Shown in pieces: positions 44,519 through 57,519 of a stretch of DNA of 64,000 nt (within the stretch, counting starts at the first letter, position 1; each line of letters opens with the position of its first letter). Position numbers and translations under genes: made by a program. Source of the stretch: Mesaphorura yosii (Eukaryota > Arthropoda > Collembola > Poduromorpha > Tullbergiidae); assembly GCA_009869945.1 (NCBI GenBank), contig WIXG01000253.1, positions 52,554 through 116,553 on the forward strand. The letters run 5' to 3'. The notes under the pieces are model-generated. The model searched no databases. It was not told the DNA's origin and saw nothing but the letters and a program-made list of their open reading frames with translations.

Positions 44519-46957
44519 ATGCTGGAATTTGTCAAGAAAGACGACGAGCTCAGTCTAATTCATCAACACCAACACAAGTCCATCGAGAATCCATCCAACA
44601 ACAGCATGAGCATGGCCGGCGCCGCCATGATGAGCAACAGCAGCGGTGGCGGTGGCAAGTCCGCCAATTACCACGTGTGCCAATCGTGTAAATTGCAAAT
44701 AACCAGTCGCTGGTTGTTCAAGATGTTTAGTTGTTCAGAGGACACTTTTTTCCATGAAGAATGTCTGACTTGTTCCGTCTGCAACATTCAACTGAACACG
44801 ACGTGTTTTTACCGGAACGAAAAGTTGTACTGCAGATTTGATTACAACCGGATCTTTGGCGGAAGTGAGCAACGAGGCATGATTAGCAAAAGTTGCTCGA
44901 AGTGTGGAGAGTTGATACAAACAAACGAGCTGGTCATGAAAGTTGAGGTAAGCTAAAGGTTTGATATTAAATACATCTTAATTTTGGGAACTCAAATTAA
45001 CCCTTTCATATATGCGGCACGTGCTGTCGGCTCGTATTTATTAGCCTAATTGTTGATGTTTCAATAAATAGACGGCCAGTTCTGTGTGAAAATTGAGTCG
45101 TGTGCTTTTGCTTCGATGCTATAAAACATTAATAAATATTCCACGGGTTTTTGAGTGTGATAAACAATTCTCATGGATGAATTTCCTGTGAAAATTGTCA
45201 TTGTAGCCGAGACTTTGAGTAAATATGCTGAACTGCATTACTATTGCTTGCGAGGGTATGCAACTATTTACTGTGACCACCCGCGGTGAGAAACGGTGAA
45301 ATACATAGAACATGGCTCGGGTCCATTATTTGACAATCGTGGACGACCACACTCATCAAAGGCCAAATCCCGTGTCCCTCGCGTTGCGTTGTGCCCCGCC
45401 ACTCGCCACGCGATGGACAGATTTCGGGTGACATGCTAATGTCCCATGTCAAAAGAGTAAATAAAGTTACACGCTCCGGCCGCGTCGCCGGTCCACGTGC
45501 CTCGCTATGCATTTGCATGGAAAAATAGTCGCACCCGCCACGCGACCACGTCGAGGCTAATAAATAAATAGGAACGCACACGCGCGAAAGGTTTAACAGG
45601 TCGGAGTGCAGGACTCAGAACTCATTTATCTAAATTATTTATGAAATGGTCTTTGATCTCACATTTCACGCATTGTTGAAGAAGTGTGACCACGTTTCAA
45701 TTCGACTTTCGTCGGGCTAAATTGTCCCTCGGCGACTATCAACAATTTATTACGAACGAATGAGCACCGAATATCAATAAACTGAACGTTTGTCTTTAAT
45801 TTTTGTTCCAGAAAGCCCACGTTTACCATCTTCACTGCTTTTCGTGCACGATCTGCTGCACTCAACTTCAGAAAGGTGATGAATTCGTCCTTCGAGGCTC
45901 CCAACTCTTTTGCCGGGCCGATTACGAGAAAGAGCAGCAGCAGCTCTTCCTGTACCAATCCCAACAGCTGAGTCCAAGAGGCGACGAGAACAACCGTCCA
46001 CGCGATGGGCGACGTGGCCCGAAGCGACCACGCACGATTTTGACATCCACACAGCGCCGTCAGTTCAAAGCTTCCTTCGAAGTGAGCCCGAAGCCATGCC
46101 GGAAGGTGAGGGAAGGATTGGCGAAGGAGACGGGGCTCAGCGTGCGCGTCGTCCAAGTCTGGTTTCAGAACCAGCGCGCAAAGATGAAGAAGATCCAGCG
46201 AAAGTCGGGCAATACAAAGGGAGAGGACGGAAGTGGTTCCTGCAAGGAGAACAAGGACGGGAAGCGGAAACGCGGTGGCGACGACGACAGTTGCAGCTCC
46301 GACGAAGACGATGATGAGGAAGCCGCCCGGAGTTGCTACGATACGGACTCACAGCACGGGCCCTTCACACCAGGAGGAGGCAACTGTCCCATTATACCTC
46401 CAAGAAACCCGAATCTTCCGTATTCTCCAGGTAGAGTCACTTAATTAACCTCTCCAGAGTCAGCGTCAATGCGCTCGTCCTACCGCATTGCAGATTTTTG
46501 AGTATGCAAATTCATTACCCAAGAATCTAATATTGTGCCTCTCATTTTTCACCCGAAATTAGACGATTACAATTCAAACGACGAAAGTTTCATCTGCAGT
46601 TCAGAAATTTCATTTGAGGAGGACTCATCGAACACGGGACTGGAGCCAGGCGCTGAGCACGCAGCGCAGATGGCGGCGGGCGGAGGAGTCATCGAGCTCC
46701 ACAACCTCACCAGTTCACGTGGATCAAGTGCTGGCCAAGACCTGAACTCTGCGGGCATGTACCATCACGGCCATCATGGGCACGGGCACCATGGCCATGG
46801 TCACGGTCATCTCGTCCCTCTTCCGCCACAAGCAGCCGTAACCTCGTCGTACGCTGCGGGTCCGGGCCAAGGGCAGCAGCAGCCGCCGGCGATCAACCCG
46901 ATTGACAAACTGTACTTAATGCAAAATTCGTATTTTAATAATGCAAACAATGAGTAA
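44519..46957 (+). CDS. LMX1: LIM-homeodomain transcription factor LMX1
   Basis: Nuclear regulator of neural and appendage patterning. Exons: 44519-44947, 45812-46430, 46563-46957; 480 residues. LIM domain 1 begins at about residue 54 (CQSCKLQI...[10 protein letters not shown]). LIM 2 begins at about residue 126 ([18 protein letters not shown]) and is split by the 864 bp first intron. Its second half contains VYHLHCF and the LMX1-typical [10 protein letters not shown]. The homeodomain (about 211-270) is [20 protein letters not shown] through [17 protein letters not shown], nearly identical to the LMX1 class. It is followed by a Lys-rich acidic region ([15 protein letters not shown]) and a His/Gly run of about 16 residues near the C-terminus. 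The start ATG (MLEFVKK) follows an in-frame GTG but no earlier ATG. Poly(A) signal AATAAAG at about 46970. Confidence 0.95.
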
Positions 46958-47032
46958 ATGCGCACGTTTAATAAAGTCTTACTACTAACACAACTATGCA
47001 GACCAGGCTAGACCAATTTAAATCTCACTTAC

Positions 47033-47190
47033 ATCCCTAGCACAAAATCGCCCGGCCAAGAACATTGAGCCTTGAGCAGGCAATAACACGGACACGGAAG
47101 CAAAGCAAGCAAAGCAAGCAATAAAGAGAAAGTCAAACACGGCCACACGCCGCCGTCCGCTTTCCTCTGAATCCATTCAGACATGGTCAT
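47033..47190 (-). other. Candidate first exon with signal peptide
   Basis: A minus-strand frame opens MTMSEWIQRK, continues into a hydrophobic stretch (LTFSLLLALLALLPCPCYC) like a signal peptide, and ends at the consensus donor GTAAGTGAG just after CSWPGDFVLG. The frame stays open another 330 bases upstream. No second exon is visible; partners would have to lie antisense to LMX1. It could be chance. Confidence 0.2.
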
Positions 47191-50100
47191 TTCTTCGTTC
47201 GGTCGGGACGATCTTTGCTTACAACTGCAGCAGGACACGAGTGGCCAACTAGTGACATTGCACTTGGGTTGCACCGTCCGTCCGATGCACTTTTCCGGTT
47301 CAATCTTTAATGTGTACGCGTACGGTATTAAAGAAGGGACTCTCTGGACCATTATGTCTATAACGAGCATTATTCCAATGACACGCACTGAAGAAAGCAT
47401 GAAATTTGTTGAGTCGGCACGGAAATCCGCAGCCACAGATGTTGTCCACGTGTAACAGCTTGGGCAGATAGCAGCTTGGTCCGTGTCCAAGCCACACCGA
47501 AGCCGTGTAATCACCAATGCACTGCACTACCGAGGCTACTGCAAGAACAATACCGTTTCCATCATGAGCATATATCAGCAGTCAGCAGAATCGGGCCGTA
47601 TCATGGCTTGGCACTGCACGGAGGAGATCCTTTAATACGGTTAAATCAAACAATATAAAAAATACACAATACACGTTCGTCATTCAAGTAATGTGTGACT
47701 AATCTATTACGCTGCCTCCCTTTCTCCTCGCAACAGCAGCTCAGCTGAAGGTGCGTTTCACTTTTCACTGCTGCTGACTAGAGCGATACTTTTACAGTTG
47801 TAAGGACTCAAGGACTCAAGCTTTCCTGATACACAGCAATACCAATTGCCCAGATTTACAACGTCAATAAAGCTTGGGCTGATTTCGCCGTTTGGGCAGT
47901 TTGAAAGAGACGAAACATTTGATTGTGGTCCTCCGACAGGTAAAACAATCGAGTCTCAAGAATGCATCATTCATTCAAGGACTTTTACTCGCATTTGACA
48001 ATGAAGAATGAAGACATCTTGTTTCTCCCTGCTTGCTGCATCTGGAAACTTTATGACATGGAAAATATGAGCATAAATCATGCACAATTGAATTGCCGAG
48101 TACAAGACACGGCCGGGAACGATCACGTAATACGCAATCGGTGCACAGCACAGTACACGGAGCATTGCACAAAGAATGTGCATTCCATGCATGTAATTTG
48201 TGGACAATCAAATTCCCGTTCTGCGTCCCTCAATATCCATTATATAATGCATCCGCGCGATGACGGCGCAGCGGCGACGAGCAACGACGAGGGGAAAAGC
48301 GCAGTAAATGGAAATTACACGGATGAATTACGCACACACGCCAACATGTTCGCCAGGCAGGAGAAACACGTGCGTGCAATTTTAATATGCAGTAAATCTT
48401 AATATTCGGAACTGATTCTCGCTCGTGCTCACGCTTATCAATACGATTGAATTGTTGCGACTGAGTTTGCTTGAGTAACACACTGAGTTAGCGCCTGACG
48501 ATGGCGATATCAGTTTGCATTGCTAATTCGCTTTGCATTGCTGAAATTGATATCGAGACGGACGTATTCGTCGAATATTCGAATTGCATGGAGCAAGGGA
48601 AGAAGGAAGGGGTCGGTCCTTCGAGGTCCTCAATAAAGCATGAAAGCGTGAAATGCTTTGACTTTGGGCCCACACGTGTTCTCAACTCTTGTGAGTCGCA
48701 ATCACAAAAAGCGGCTTATTTTGTAAATAAAATCTACAAAATGTGGACGGGGATTTCTGATCCTACTTGTGATGTGTTACACAACACAGACAGACTCACA
48801 CTTAATGCCATTGTAATCCGGGACAGGATTTAAAAGCCACCCGTCAAGCTCACGTCGTCGTTGCCCGGCTTGAAGTGTTTAGTTACATGAAAATCGAGAC
48901 TCGGAATCATGGGCTTAAGAATCGAAATCGACTATCTTATCACTTGACGACTTGACTTGATGTGAGTTTTTCGTTTGGCAGTATTCGCGTTTCGCGACGA
49001 TCACACAACTCGTGTTAATGTGACACTTATTGATGACTACTGCTGCCATTGCACTGCAGCATTCTTGAAGGTCGTTAAGCTAAACGTTCATACAGCAATT
49101 GTCATTTACTGTTTGCCATTTGTTGCTGGCTGTGACACGGGAGACAAGACAAATGATCGCCAAGCACTTTTCCCGAATTACTCATCGTTCAACAATTCCA
49201 CAGTATCCAAACTATGTATGCCACCGCCACTGGCACTGGCATAACTATTCTCGGTCCCGTAATGCGTAACGCACATGTTGCATCGCATTCAATTTTATGA
49301 ATTTAATAAAAATGAGAATATAACAAGACAGGCAACGAGGGGACGAATCCAATAATGAACGAATGAAGGCCGTAACAATTGAAAGAATTTCCATTTGTTT
49401 CTTGGCTCCATTCCCCTTTCAGAACGGGAATCCGAAGTTAGAAACTCTTAAGTTTCTTTCATCTTGCAAATATTTCCAATGCTTGCTAAACTACGCTGAT
49501 AAATTCGAATCGGATGTCTGCGCATGAATTTCGTGTATGTAAACAGGCAAGAGAGCATTGGGCTCACGTTTGCCTTTACTCAGTGCTCATAATTGGGTGC
49601 TGACACATATTTCCTGTACGCTGTGTTCGTGCGCATATTTCCATTCATTGGCATATGATTGACCCGGTAATTGAAGATAAGAATCTTTCGACGGTGGATG
49701 CTAATCTGATTTTGTTCCTTGCCGATGTCAAATGTACAATTTTGAGCAGTATGGCTCTGTTTGAAGTCTTACATCCTGTTCATGTCAACTCACCTCAGCT
49801 TTCAGCACTTCATTCACCAATTCGATTCTCCGCTCTCGCGTCCCGCACAATGACAAACCAGGAGAGAGCCAAATCAGCCAAGTGAGTGTGATAATAAATT
49901 CTGAGGAGAGATCGCTGTCGCTTAGAGTCACAAACCACGACCGTCTCGTCTTTTATTAAAAGATTTGCATGATCTCCGTCCAGAAATTCGGATCACGCGC
50001 CCAGCTCCTGTCTGGAGTCTGGAAGTAAGTCGAAGAGGAAGCAACGGCAGAACTGAAATGGTAGTATTTAGTAACAAATCTCACAGCGGGTAGGTTTTTA

Positions 50101-52767
50101 ATATCACACACATGCAAAAGAAAATAATAAATACAACTTTATTTACATTTGCTAGACAGGGGCTTTGTGCCGTACCGTGCTCCGTATTTTGACAATAATA
50201 CCTCAAAGCAGCAAAGCAAAGTAAAAGATAATCCGTAACTTTGTACTCGCGATTATTAACTTTCTCTCCCTTGCCTCTTGCTTGCCTGACTGGCTTTCGA
50301 CAGACGTCAAACGCTGCCACACTTCAGACAGCACGCACGAAAGTTTCGGGTGGTGAGAGCGCATACGCTCCACGTCAATCGTGCTTTATGCCTCTATTTA
50401 CTCTACTCAACTCTGCCTCTGCCTTGTACTTGCTATTTACGTTGACTGGAGGGCTGCTGCAGAAGGACGACCGGACTGACGAAGAGTGATACAAGATACG
50501 AGATAGCGCCTAAATTAAAAACAAATCTAGCCACAAGACCAGTCTCGTAAATTCATTTCATTTGTATCCGAGTACAGATGAAATGAAGTTTTGCACGTCG
50601 AGAATCAGAACTCAAGAAATCGTCACGCCACGCCGAGAACGCTAGACTGGATTTCGCGCAAGGCGTATATCTTAAGATTCATTAACACAGCTGTTAATGC
50701 TCATGTCGAGGTAATGTATACAGGATTCCTATTTAATATGATTTATGAAATAATCCATGAAATTCACACGAAATGAAGGATTAAGACTGCAGTCCTGCAG
50801 TGGAAGGAAGCAAAAGCTGGCCGCGGGTGGGCTACGCTACGCTCGTGCTTAATACTTTTAATCCCATATTCATGAGTTATCAGTAGTGGAGGACATGAAA
50901 CTAGCCGCTAGCCACCGTCCTTCGATTCTACTGCAATACGGGATTGCAACTTTCATTGGCAATTGAAAGTTCGCCAGTTCTGTAAAGCAAAATTTTAAAG
51001 GGCCGAGAAAGTCGTGATTCATTTATCAAACACATGTTTATAGATTTGTAATGCGCATGGACGAATAATTCACGCGGATGATTCGCATTGTAAATTCATC
51101 GTGCACATTTTTTAAAATGTGTTTCGGACAACTACAAAATTCAAAGTTCGGCTTGCTCTTTTGTTTCGTGCTGAGCTTTACTCGCTGGCTTGCTCTGTCA
51201 AAGTCCGAAAGCTCAACAAAAGTATTGGTTGTAGTATTCAAGGAGCGGGACTTGAACGATCCTGGATCAAGGCAAAATGGGAGCAGAGCGAGCAGAGAAA
51301 GAGCAGCAAAGAGACGCTGAAGGGGAGGAGAATGGAATTTAATAAAAGACGAAAAGTAATGTACGGCTTGGCATACGAGACGAGATCGCGACTCGAGAGA
51401 AGAGAACTTCAGCAGCACAGGGAAAAAGAAAGTTGAGAAGTTTTTATTAGAATTGAGTTTCATGATCTCCACTTGGCTTTCCTGTTCTGTACTTTGTACT
51501 GCACTCCTCGCTTAGCTTCCTGACTTTGCCTTCCCGACTTTGCTCTCCTCCGGATTCAATATCGTATTTAATACAAGAATGAGAGTTCTTTTTCACTTTC
51601 TTCTTTTTTATTTGACTTTCACTCTCCTCCGCGCCGCTTCGTACGTGTACTCTGCTCCCAGTACTCAGTCAAGTATGCAGAGTTTTGTGTCGGCCATGCC
51701 ATGCCAAGCCGCCGTGTTTGACTTGACTGGAGTATTTGTGATCCTTCAGCGTCAGCCAGCTTCCTCTTCTGTGTCTCACTTTCTTCTTCCGTCCTATGCT
51801 CCATATTGCTGCTTCTCTTCCTACCACCTTATTGTTATTGCTTTGTCTTGCTGTTTTGTATTTTGTGTGTGCAGTGCATTGAATTTCGTACTAGGGGGTA
51901 TGGCTGTCTTTTCCTTCTATGCAGATACGGATGCGGACACAAGATTCGAGGAATATTAACACAGGCAGTCATTACAGTCTGCAGGAATTCCGTCTGCCAT
52001 CTTTAAAATCTATTTTGCATGATCGCGTGAGTCGATTACAAATCGTATTGTTTCACGCCAGGAAAGTGAGGAAAGATCCCACTGAGACCAGGTGTCGATT
52101 AGAAAATTAAAGGATTGGAAGGAGCAACACGGTAATTACCATTTCGATATTAATTATCAAGTTTACACGAATTTGCTCTGAATTCACACTGACTAATGCT
52201 AGAAAGACGACGAAGTAGACGTAATACGACACCATTCTGAGCTGACTCAATCGCGTGCCATCGCAAACACGCCATTTACGCATTTAGGAGGGCAAACATT
52301 GAGCTTTGCTTCATTTTACATGCTAAAAATAAATACTCAAGATGATTGCTGGAGTCTCAATTTCAATTTAATAGAAATCCATAGAATGTAAGTGTAAAGT
52401 AATATTATTAGCTGAAATTACATACCCCAAAGCTTCATTATTGTGGAGATTAGCCCAGCCAACATGCTTCAATATGCTCTTAATTCGATATTTCAATTCA
52501 CGAAAACTGTGTAGCCGCCGGTGCTGTTAACCGAAAGTATTAATTCAAAAGAGTTTCTAATGCTCAATGCACCGAGGGCAAGCTGCGAAAACGTGGCACG
52601 CGCCAGGCGCATGTTCAACGGGTTTTCATTATTTACAGTATTTATTGGAAATACGACAATAAGTGAGCGTGCCGAGACCCGAATTCAATAAACAACGCTT
52701 TAGATATTTATTCGAAAATTGTAGGCTTGGACAGCGTTACCCCAAAATGACTCGTGTATTGCTCGAT

Positions 52768-53260
52768 GGGTGGCCAAACGCAAGTGGCGAAATCGACAGT
52801 CGAGGGAGAGAAATTGATGTGGCATGTCACCAGTTCGAACTACTTTCGCTTCAGTGTGACAATAAGAGTGCGAATCCGCCATGAGTTCCGGGAGACACGA
52901 CTTTGAATGCACTGGGAACGATATAGGCTAATTATCTCGACACAGAAGGTTTTGAATCGACATCATTTTATTCGTGAAAAATTAAAACATTCGCTAATCT
53001 GCTGAAATGTGAGACTCCGACAATCTGAACAGAATATTACCGGTTGGCAATGGAGAAAATCCACTTGGAACAATTATCTGAAAAATTACCCTCGATGAAT
53101 GTATCGAAGAATTTTCTGAAAACAATTCTCCTGGAATAATTATCGGATACAACTTTCTGGAAAATATCCTCTTGGAAACAATTCTCGTGAGACAACCTCG
53201 TGTCCCGAGACAAGCTCGTGTCTCATCGAACTGATAGCGGATTCGCATGTGAGGCTATAA
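52768..53260. repeat. Dispersed tRNA-like / inverted-end element (copy 2)
   Basis: It begins with a tRNA-like segment: GGGTGGCCAAACGCAAGTGG (A-box-like) at 52768 and, about 55 bases later, CCAGTTCGAACT (B-box-like) at 52829. GAGTGCGAATCCGC near 52866 is mirrored by GCGGATTCGCAT near 53237, with GGGAGACACGA pairing against TCGTGTCTC. The ends are therefore inverted repeats of about 40 bp. Internal blocks match copy 1 at 13488-13860 in order. The inner part has degenerate repeats of an AACAATTxTC motif. Confidence 0.6.
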
Positions 53261-54502
53261 ATAAGAGCGCGGCGTAGAATAAGCAGAATAACGCGCGAAT
53301 GAGAAGGAATAAAAAGTTTCTAATCAGTTGAGTGAACCCTGAGACGTACGAAGGAGAGCCGAGGAACGGCCGAACCCCATTAAGCCTCGACTCAGTCCTT
53401 CATCGCACTCGTAATTTCACATTGGTTGTAGCTCTTCCTGAATGAGCGAGAAAATATTCCGACAACATTGCGGAGTGCTTGATTACTATTTTTGTTATTT
53501 TTGCATTTGCAAAATTACTTCAGCCTTTGATATGAGGCCATCAGAACTCAAAGTTCAAGCTCAGTTTGGGTGCACAATTTTTTGGTTATGCAATCAGCTT
53601 AGTAAGTGGGTGAGAGAGCGACTTTATCACCAAAATTTTAAGGTTCTTGTACCAAACGTATGGCCCTTAGCACTTATCAGTTCAATTTTACATGCCCTTT
53701 GCTCCCGGCTCGTATGACTTTTTAAAAAAAAACAGATAGAAATCATATCAAGGCAAGACAGAGGGCCCGCATTTACGTCATCAGAGGTACTTAACGAGTC
53801 TTGTGGAAAAAGCATTCTGACCTTAAACACCACTTAAGCCTTCGTGGCCGTGAAACTAACCTGAATTTGCTCTTAACTATAATCAGTCGAGCATGCAGCA
53901 GAACAGCCAAAGCCGGGTAGAAAGGCAGCTCTCTGATTCGGAACCAAAAACTGCTGTTGATGAAGTGTAGGTAAATCAAAAGAGCCCATGGGTGACACCT
54001 TCCTTCATGGCCGGAAAGTTTTCGGTAAACAATGGAAAGATAAATGCGTAGAGATAATGCACTGCGTTCATAGATGTTACCCAAAGCTCAACTACTGAAA
54101 TAAATGTTACTAGTTCCAAATTAGTGCTAAGGACGATTATGCGACGAAATCCAGTTCTATTTTATTCAAATGCCGTAATGTACTGATAGCACTAGCTAAA
54201 TAATACACGAAACACCGAAACCATAATCAATTAATGTATAAATTACAAGTCAAGGCGCTGATGTCATACGATCATGCATGTCAACTTTGTCAATTTTGCC
54301 GTGTGAAGACGAAGGAGACAAAAATGCATTAACATAAAAAAGTCAAAATGAAGCTGAAGATAAACTCAATGCAGGCAAATATATAAAAAGTAAATGCATG
54401 TCAAATGTAAATAATGTAAGAACAAGTTTCTTTTGCTATTGACGTCATTGCGTCCTGCTCTGCTCATTAATTCATATCATGTCGCATCAACGTCTCGTTC
54501 AT

Positions 54503-54760
54503 TTAAATCCACCAAAACAACCATGCCACGCAAAAGTCAACAATTTTCATAGCGAAAGAAATCCCGAATGCTGCTGCTGTCCCAAGAGCGCACCATTGAA
54601 ACAATGATATCAACTGTCCGCATCGATCAAGGCGACTTCCAGCAGTGGCCATTTCGACACCGGCATGGAAGAGTTCCAGGCCTCCAGTGACGACTCCAGC
54701 AGCCGCAATAAAGCCAATCAAGCACACCACAGGAGCAAAAATAGTGAGTACAGCACCCAT
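54503..54760 (-). CDS. Small two-pass membrane protein, unknown
   Basis: An 85-residue frame from the ATG at 54760. It has two hydrophobic segments: residues 2-25 (GAVLTIFAPVVCLIGFIAAAG) and about 52-80 (SLFQWCALGTAAAFGISFAM), joined by a short loop with GGLELFHAGVEMATAG, and ends in VAWLFWWI. An intron probably lies in the 5' UTR: a consensus acceptor TTGTGTTGCAG precedes AGAAACGAATCC just upstream, and a GTAAAT donor lies at about 54867. I do not recognise the family; small hydrophobic proteins of this form are common in arthropods. Confidence 0.45.
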   Translation of the reverse strand: MGAVLTIFAPVVCLIGFIAAAGVVTGGLELFHAGVEMATAGSRLDRCGQLISLFQWCALGTAAAFGISFAMKIVDFCVAWLFWWI

Positions 54761-57519
54761 GACGGATTCGTTTCTCTGCAACACAAAATGCAAATGGAAT
54801 TTGAGTAGGAATAGGAAAATGTCGGAACTGTTACGCCAAGTTCGCGTGGTTTCGCAAGAAATATTTACCTGAGTCGTTAGCCGAAAAGAACTGCTGATGA
54901 TACTGATCTGGAGTCCAGCTGTATCCGGGTGGGTCAAATTCCAGGGCCAATGGCGAATTTCTCAAGACGCTTAGATGAACGACGAGCTTCGTCAATTTCC
55001 AAGGGTCTTCTGGGACAGAAACTTTCAGAGAGAAATCCAAAGGGACCAAATTACCAACATCAATATTGTTATGCAATACAACTATGCAACGCAATTCACC
55101 GTTTGTCAATTCATGCATCCTGCAAATTATGCAGAGAAGAGATAAAGTTCTCTCTTCATTCATCTCATGATTCAAGACTCAGGATAGACGAAGGCAAGAT
55201 TGGACAAGACAAGACAGCTGCCTTTCTATCTCGCCGTCTTAATTACGACTCAGTATTGATTAAAGCTTTGTGTACAAACTAAGGAAGGAATTTTATTGGA
55301 GGTCTTAAAATCCGTGCGGGTTGTCTTTGTCATGGTTTCCCTTTCATCCATTCTATCGATTCCTAAGAATTTTATTTGCATTTTCTAAAGAATTCTGAGA
55401 CTCTGAGAATTATTTTATTTTATGGCCCGCATTTATTTTACGCACTACTTCCGCTGTCGTGTCACAGGAATGCACCATTCGCACCGCAACGTTGGTGCCC
55501 ATTATCATAGTCATTGCCTAGCAAATCTTAAAGTGCAAGTACCTTTGTGGCATCAACAAAGTGGCCAGAGTCAGAGCAACGCACAGTGTGGGATTCACGA
55601 GTATTTGGTGCGCCATGCATTTTAGCATATGAAAAAGTTCAAACTTTGGAAGCCAATAGCTGGTTTCCGGATGGACATAGAAGGGTGGTTTCCAAAGTTG
55701 CTCGTTGACAGTTTTTTTCGGATTTTTATGCCGGTATAATATTACAACTTTGGAACCTTCGTTCTCCCACGCCCCACAAGTCCGCACCTTCGGACCTGTG
55801 CCATCGTGTAGTACTGAATGAGTACTGTTTACGATATTCTTTGCAGAGTGCGGCAATGCGGGGCTTGGGAGATACAGGAGGTCAAAGTCGGATCAGGCTA
55901 TTTTTGCCACTTCCGGTTCTATGATGACCCATGTCAAGTGGAGTGTCGTTGGAAAGCTAAGGGCATAGGGTTTCATATGCAGCAAAAACCACCCTTCTAT
56001 GTCCATCCGGAAACCAGCTATTGGCTTCCAGAGTTTGAACTTTTTCATATGCTAAAATGCACGGTGCACCAAATACTCGTGAATCCCCCACTGCAACGTC
56101 GCCATCGCCAGCTTTCTCGTTCCAACTGCATGAGAACATGTAGCCGACTATATTGGTCGTGTCATGATTGTTCAAAATCTGTCAAGGGACGAGCACTTTA
56201 TGCTAAATCACAAAGCTCACGTTAGGCAAGCCTGGGTCGACTCGCCGGACGTTATTATTAACTATTATTGCGTAACTTAATGCATGCTGGCTGCATTGAA
56301 TTAAGTTTGAACTTTGAACACCTATCGTGCGTCATCTGCATCTTAATGACGCTTATTCACATTAACTGCTTCCCAGCCGTCGCGCCGAGACGATGTATTA
56401 ACGGTATTGCCATCCAGATCTAATGTTTACACCGGTCTAAGAACGTCATCAATGTTTTGTCTGAATCTGCAACAACAACAACAACAACAACGATTAAAAC
56501 AATTATGACCGACATTGGATTGCGCACAGTCTTGTGGTACATATAAACAATATTAAAAAAGACTCATCTCATCAGTTGCATTGCATTGCAATGAAATGGA
56601 AGGTAAGGCATACTGATCATACAGTAGAACGAGTGCTAGGTTCATACAAACTCTCTTTGACTTGACTGGTTTTGGTTTCCTTCTTGAGTATTCTAGCTAC
56701 TGCTCACCCAACCCAGTGCAGTGCTTTATTTAACAACCGCATATACCCAGGCCCATGATATATAGGAGTCTGGTGTCACGTACACGCTTTTCCAACTCAC
56801 TCGGTTAGTTGTTTTTGCTTTCGAGGCTCCTTTCCTACGCATTCAGTGCTGCAATGAATAGGCCGTACGCTGGCATCACGTAGGCACTTTTCAGTTCATG
56901 CTGTCTATACGGCTGGTTCCCCATGCGCCTATATGTCAGCTCCAATACGTTAAAATTTCACTATTAACTGTGACTGAGCCCGACTCGTACACGAACCTGT
57001 GTGCTCACCGTGCGGTATAGTTTGGTAGAATCTACGTCTCGAAAATAAGTGGACAAAACAACGAGCTTTAGAAGGCGACGTGTTCGTACGTTCTTTGATA
57101 ATTTGCAATTCTGAAACGGACGCGTACGGTCGAAGAAATGAGTGCAAGTGGTGTCGGGAAGTTATTTCGGTGATGTAATATTTGAGCCACCAAGTGCCCC
57201 AAGTACTGGGTCCTTGAATTCTGACAAGTCCAGATCGTTTTTCCGAAATCAGGGACTGAATATAATTACCCCTTTGTCCAGAAACTTGCTGCATGCAGCG
57301 CGATGAGATAAGAGGTGACGACCTTTCTACGGATTCCTTCAAGTCAATATAGATAACGTGCTGTGCATAACCAGCCTGACTACGTTTAATTTTGAAACCA
57401 AGCCAGGACAGACACGCGAAGTTGAAGTGTTATTTTGCAGTGTCCACTTCATATGCTATATAATTAAGTGCAGTTCCTAGCAGAGCTGATTACAAGCGTT
57501 CGACTTACAGTTATTATAA
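54761..57519. other. Intergenic region with foldback element
   Basis: About 2.75 kb. The left part is the presumed upstream region of the small two-pass gene. The centre holds the palindromic element at about 55540-56140. A short (AAC)n run sits at about 56469-56490. The right part is the HIF-alpha upstream region. No other gene seen; frames inside the palindrome mirror each other. Confidence 0.45.
55540..56140. mobile_element. Foldback / MITE-like palindrome
   Basis: The left arm (clearest at 55587-55692) and right arm (55988-56095) are near-identical reverse complements over about 105 bp, covering GTATTTGGTGC, CATATGAAAAAGTTCAAACT and GGTTTCCGGATGGACATAG. Weaker inverted matches continue inwards (CCCACGCCCCACAAG against CTTGGGAG-type sequence) to a centre near 55818, where AGTACTGAATGAGTACT is itself palindromic. 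Each arm gives the same spurious peptide on opposite strands. No transposase is visible, so it is likely non-autonomous. Confidence 0.75.

Larger units (their letters stand above)
46958..54502. other. Gene-poor region downstream of LMX1
   Basis: About 7.5 kb without a gene I can support. The open frames are scattered, on both strands and without domains. It contains the candidate exon at 47033-47190, a tandem AAGCAAAGC tract at about 47099-47123 and the repeat copy at 52768-53260. A desert of this size beside a developmental regulator in an otherwise compact genome suggests cis-regulatory DNA, but I see no specific element. Confidence 0.5.

Noticed and set aside
46137..46352. Frames in other registers over the LMX1 homeodomain exon
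   Set aside because: Arg-rich shadows of the GC-rich LMX1 coding exon.
47962..48402. 146-codon plus-strand frame
   Set aside because: No domain, no signal peptide and no supported splice sites; a comparable frame is open on the other strand.
51540..51959. 139-codon hydrophobic plus-strand frame
   Set aside because: Composition follows a T/C-rich low-complexity tract; no family motif or splice sites, and it sits in the gene-poor region.
54831..55175. 114-codon minus-strand frame upstream of the two-pass protein
   Set aside because: It cannot join the downstream exon in frame (phase 1 to phase 0) and shows no domain; likely 5' UTR or chance.
55422..56225. Two mirrored open frames with the same peptide
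   Set aside because: Both arise from the palindromic foldback element rather than a gene.
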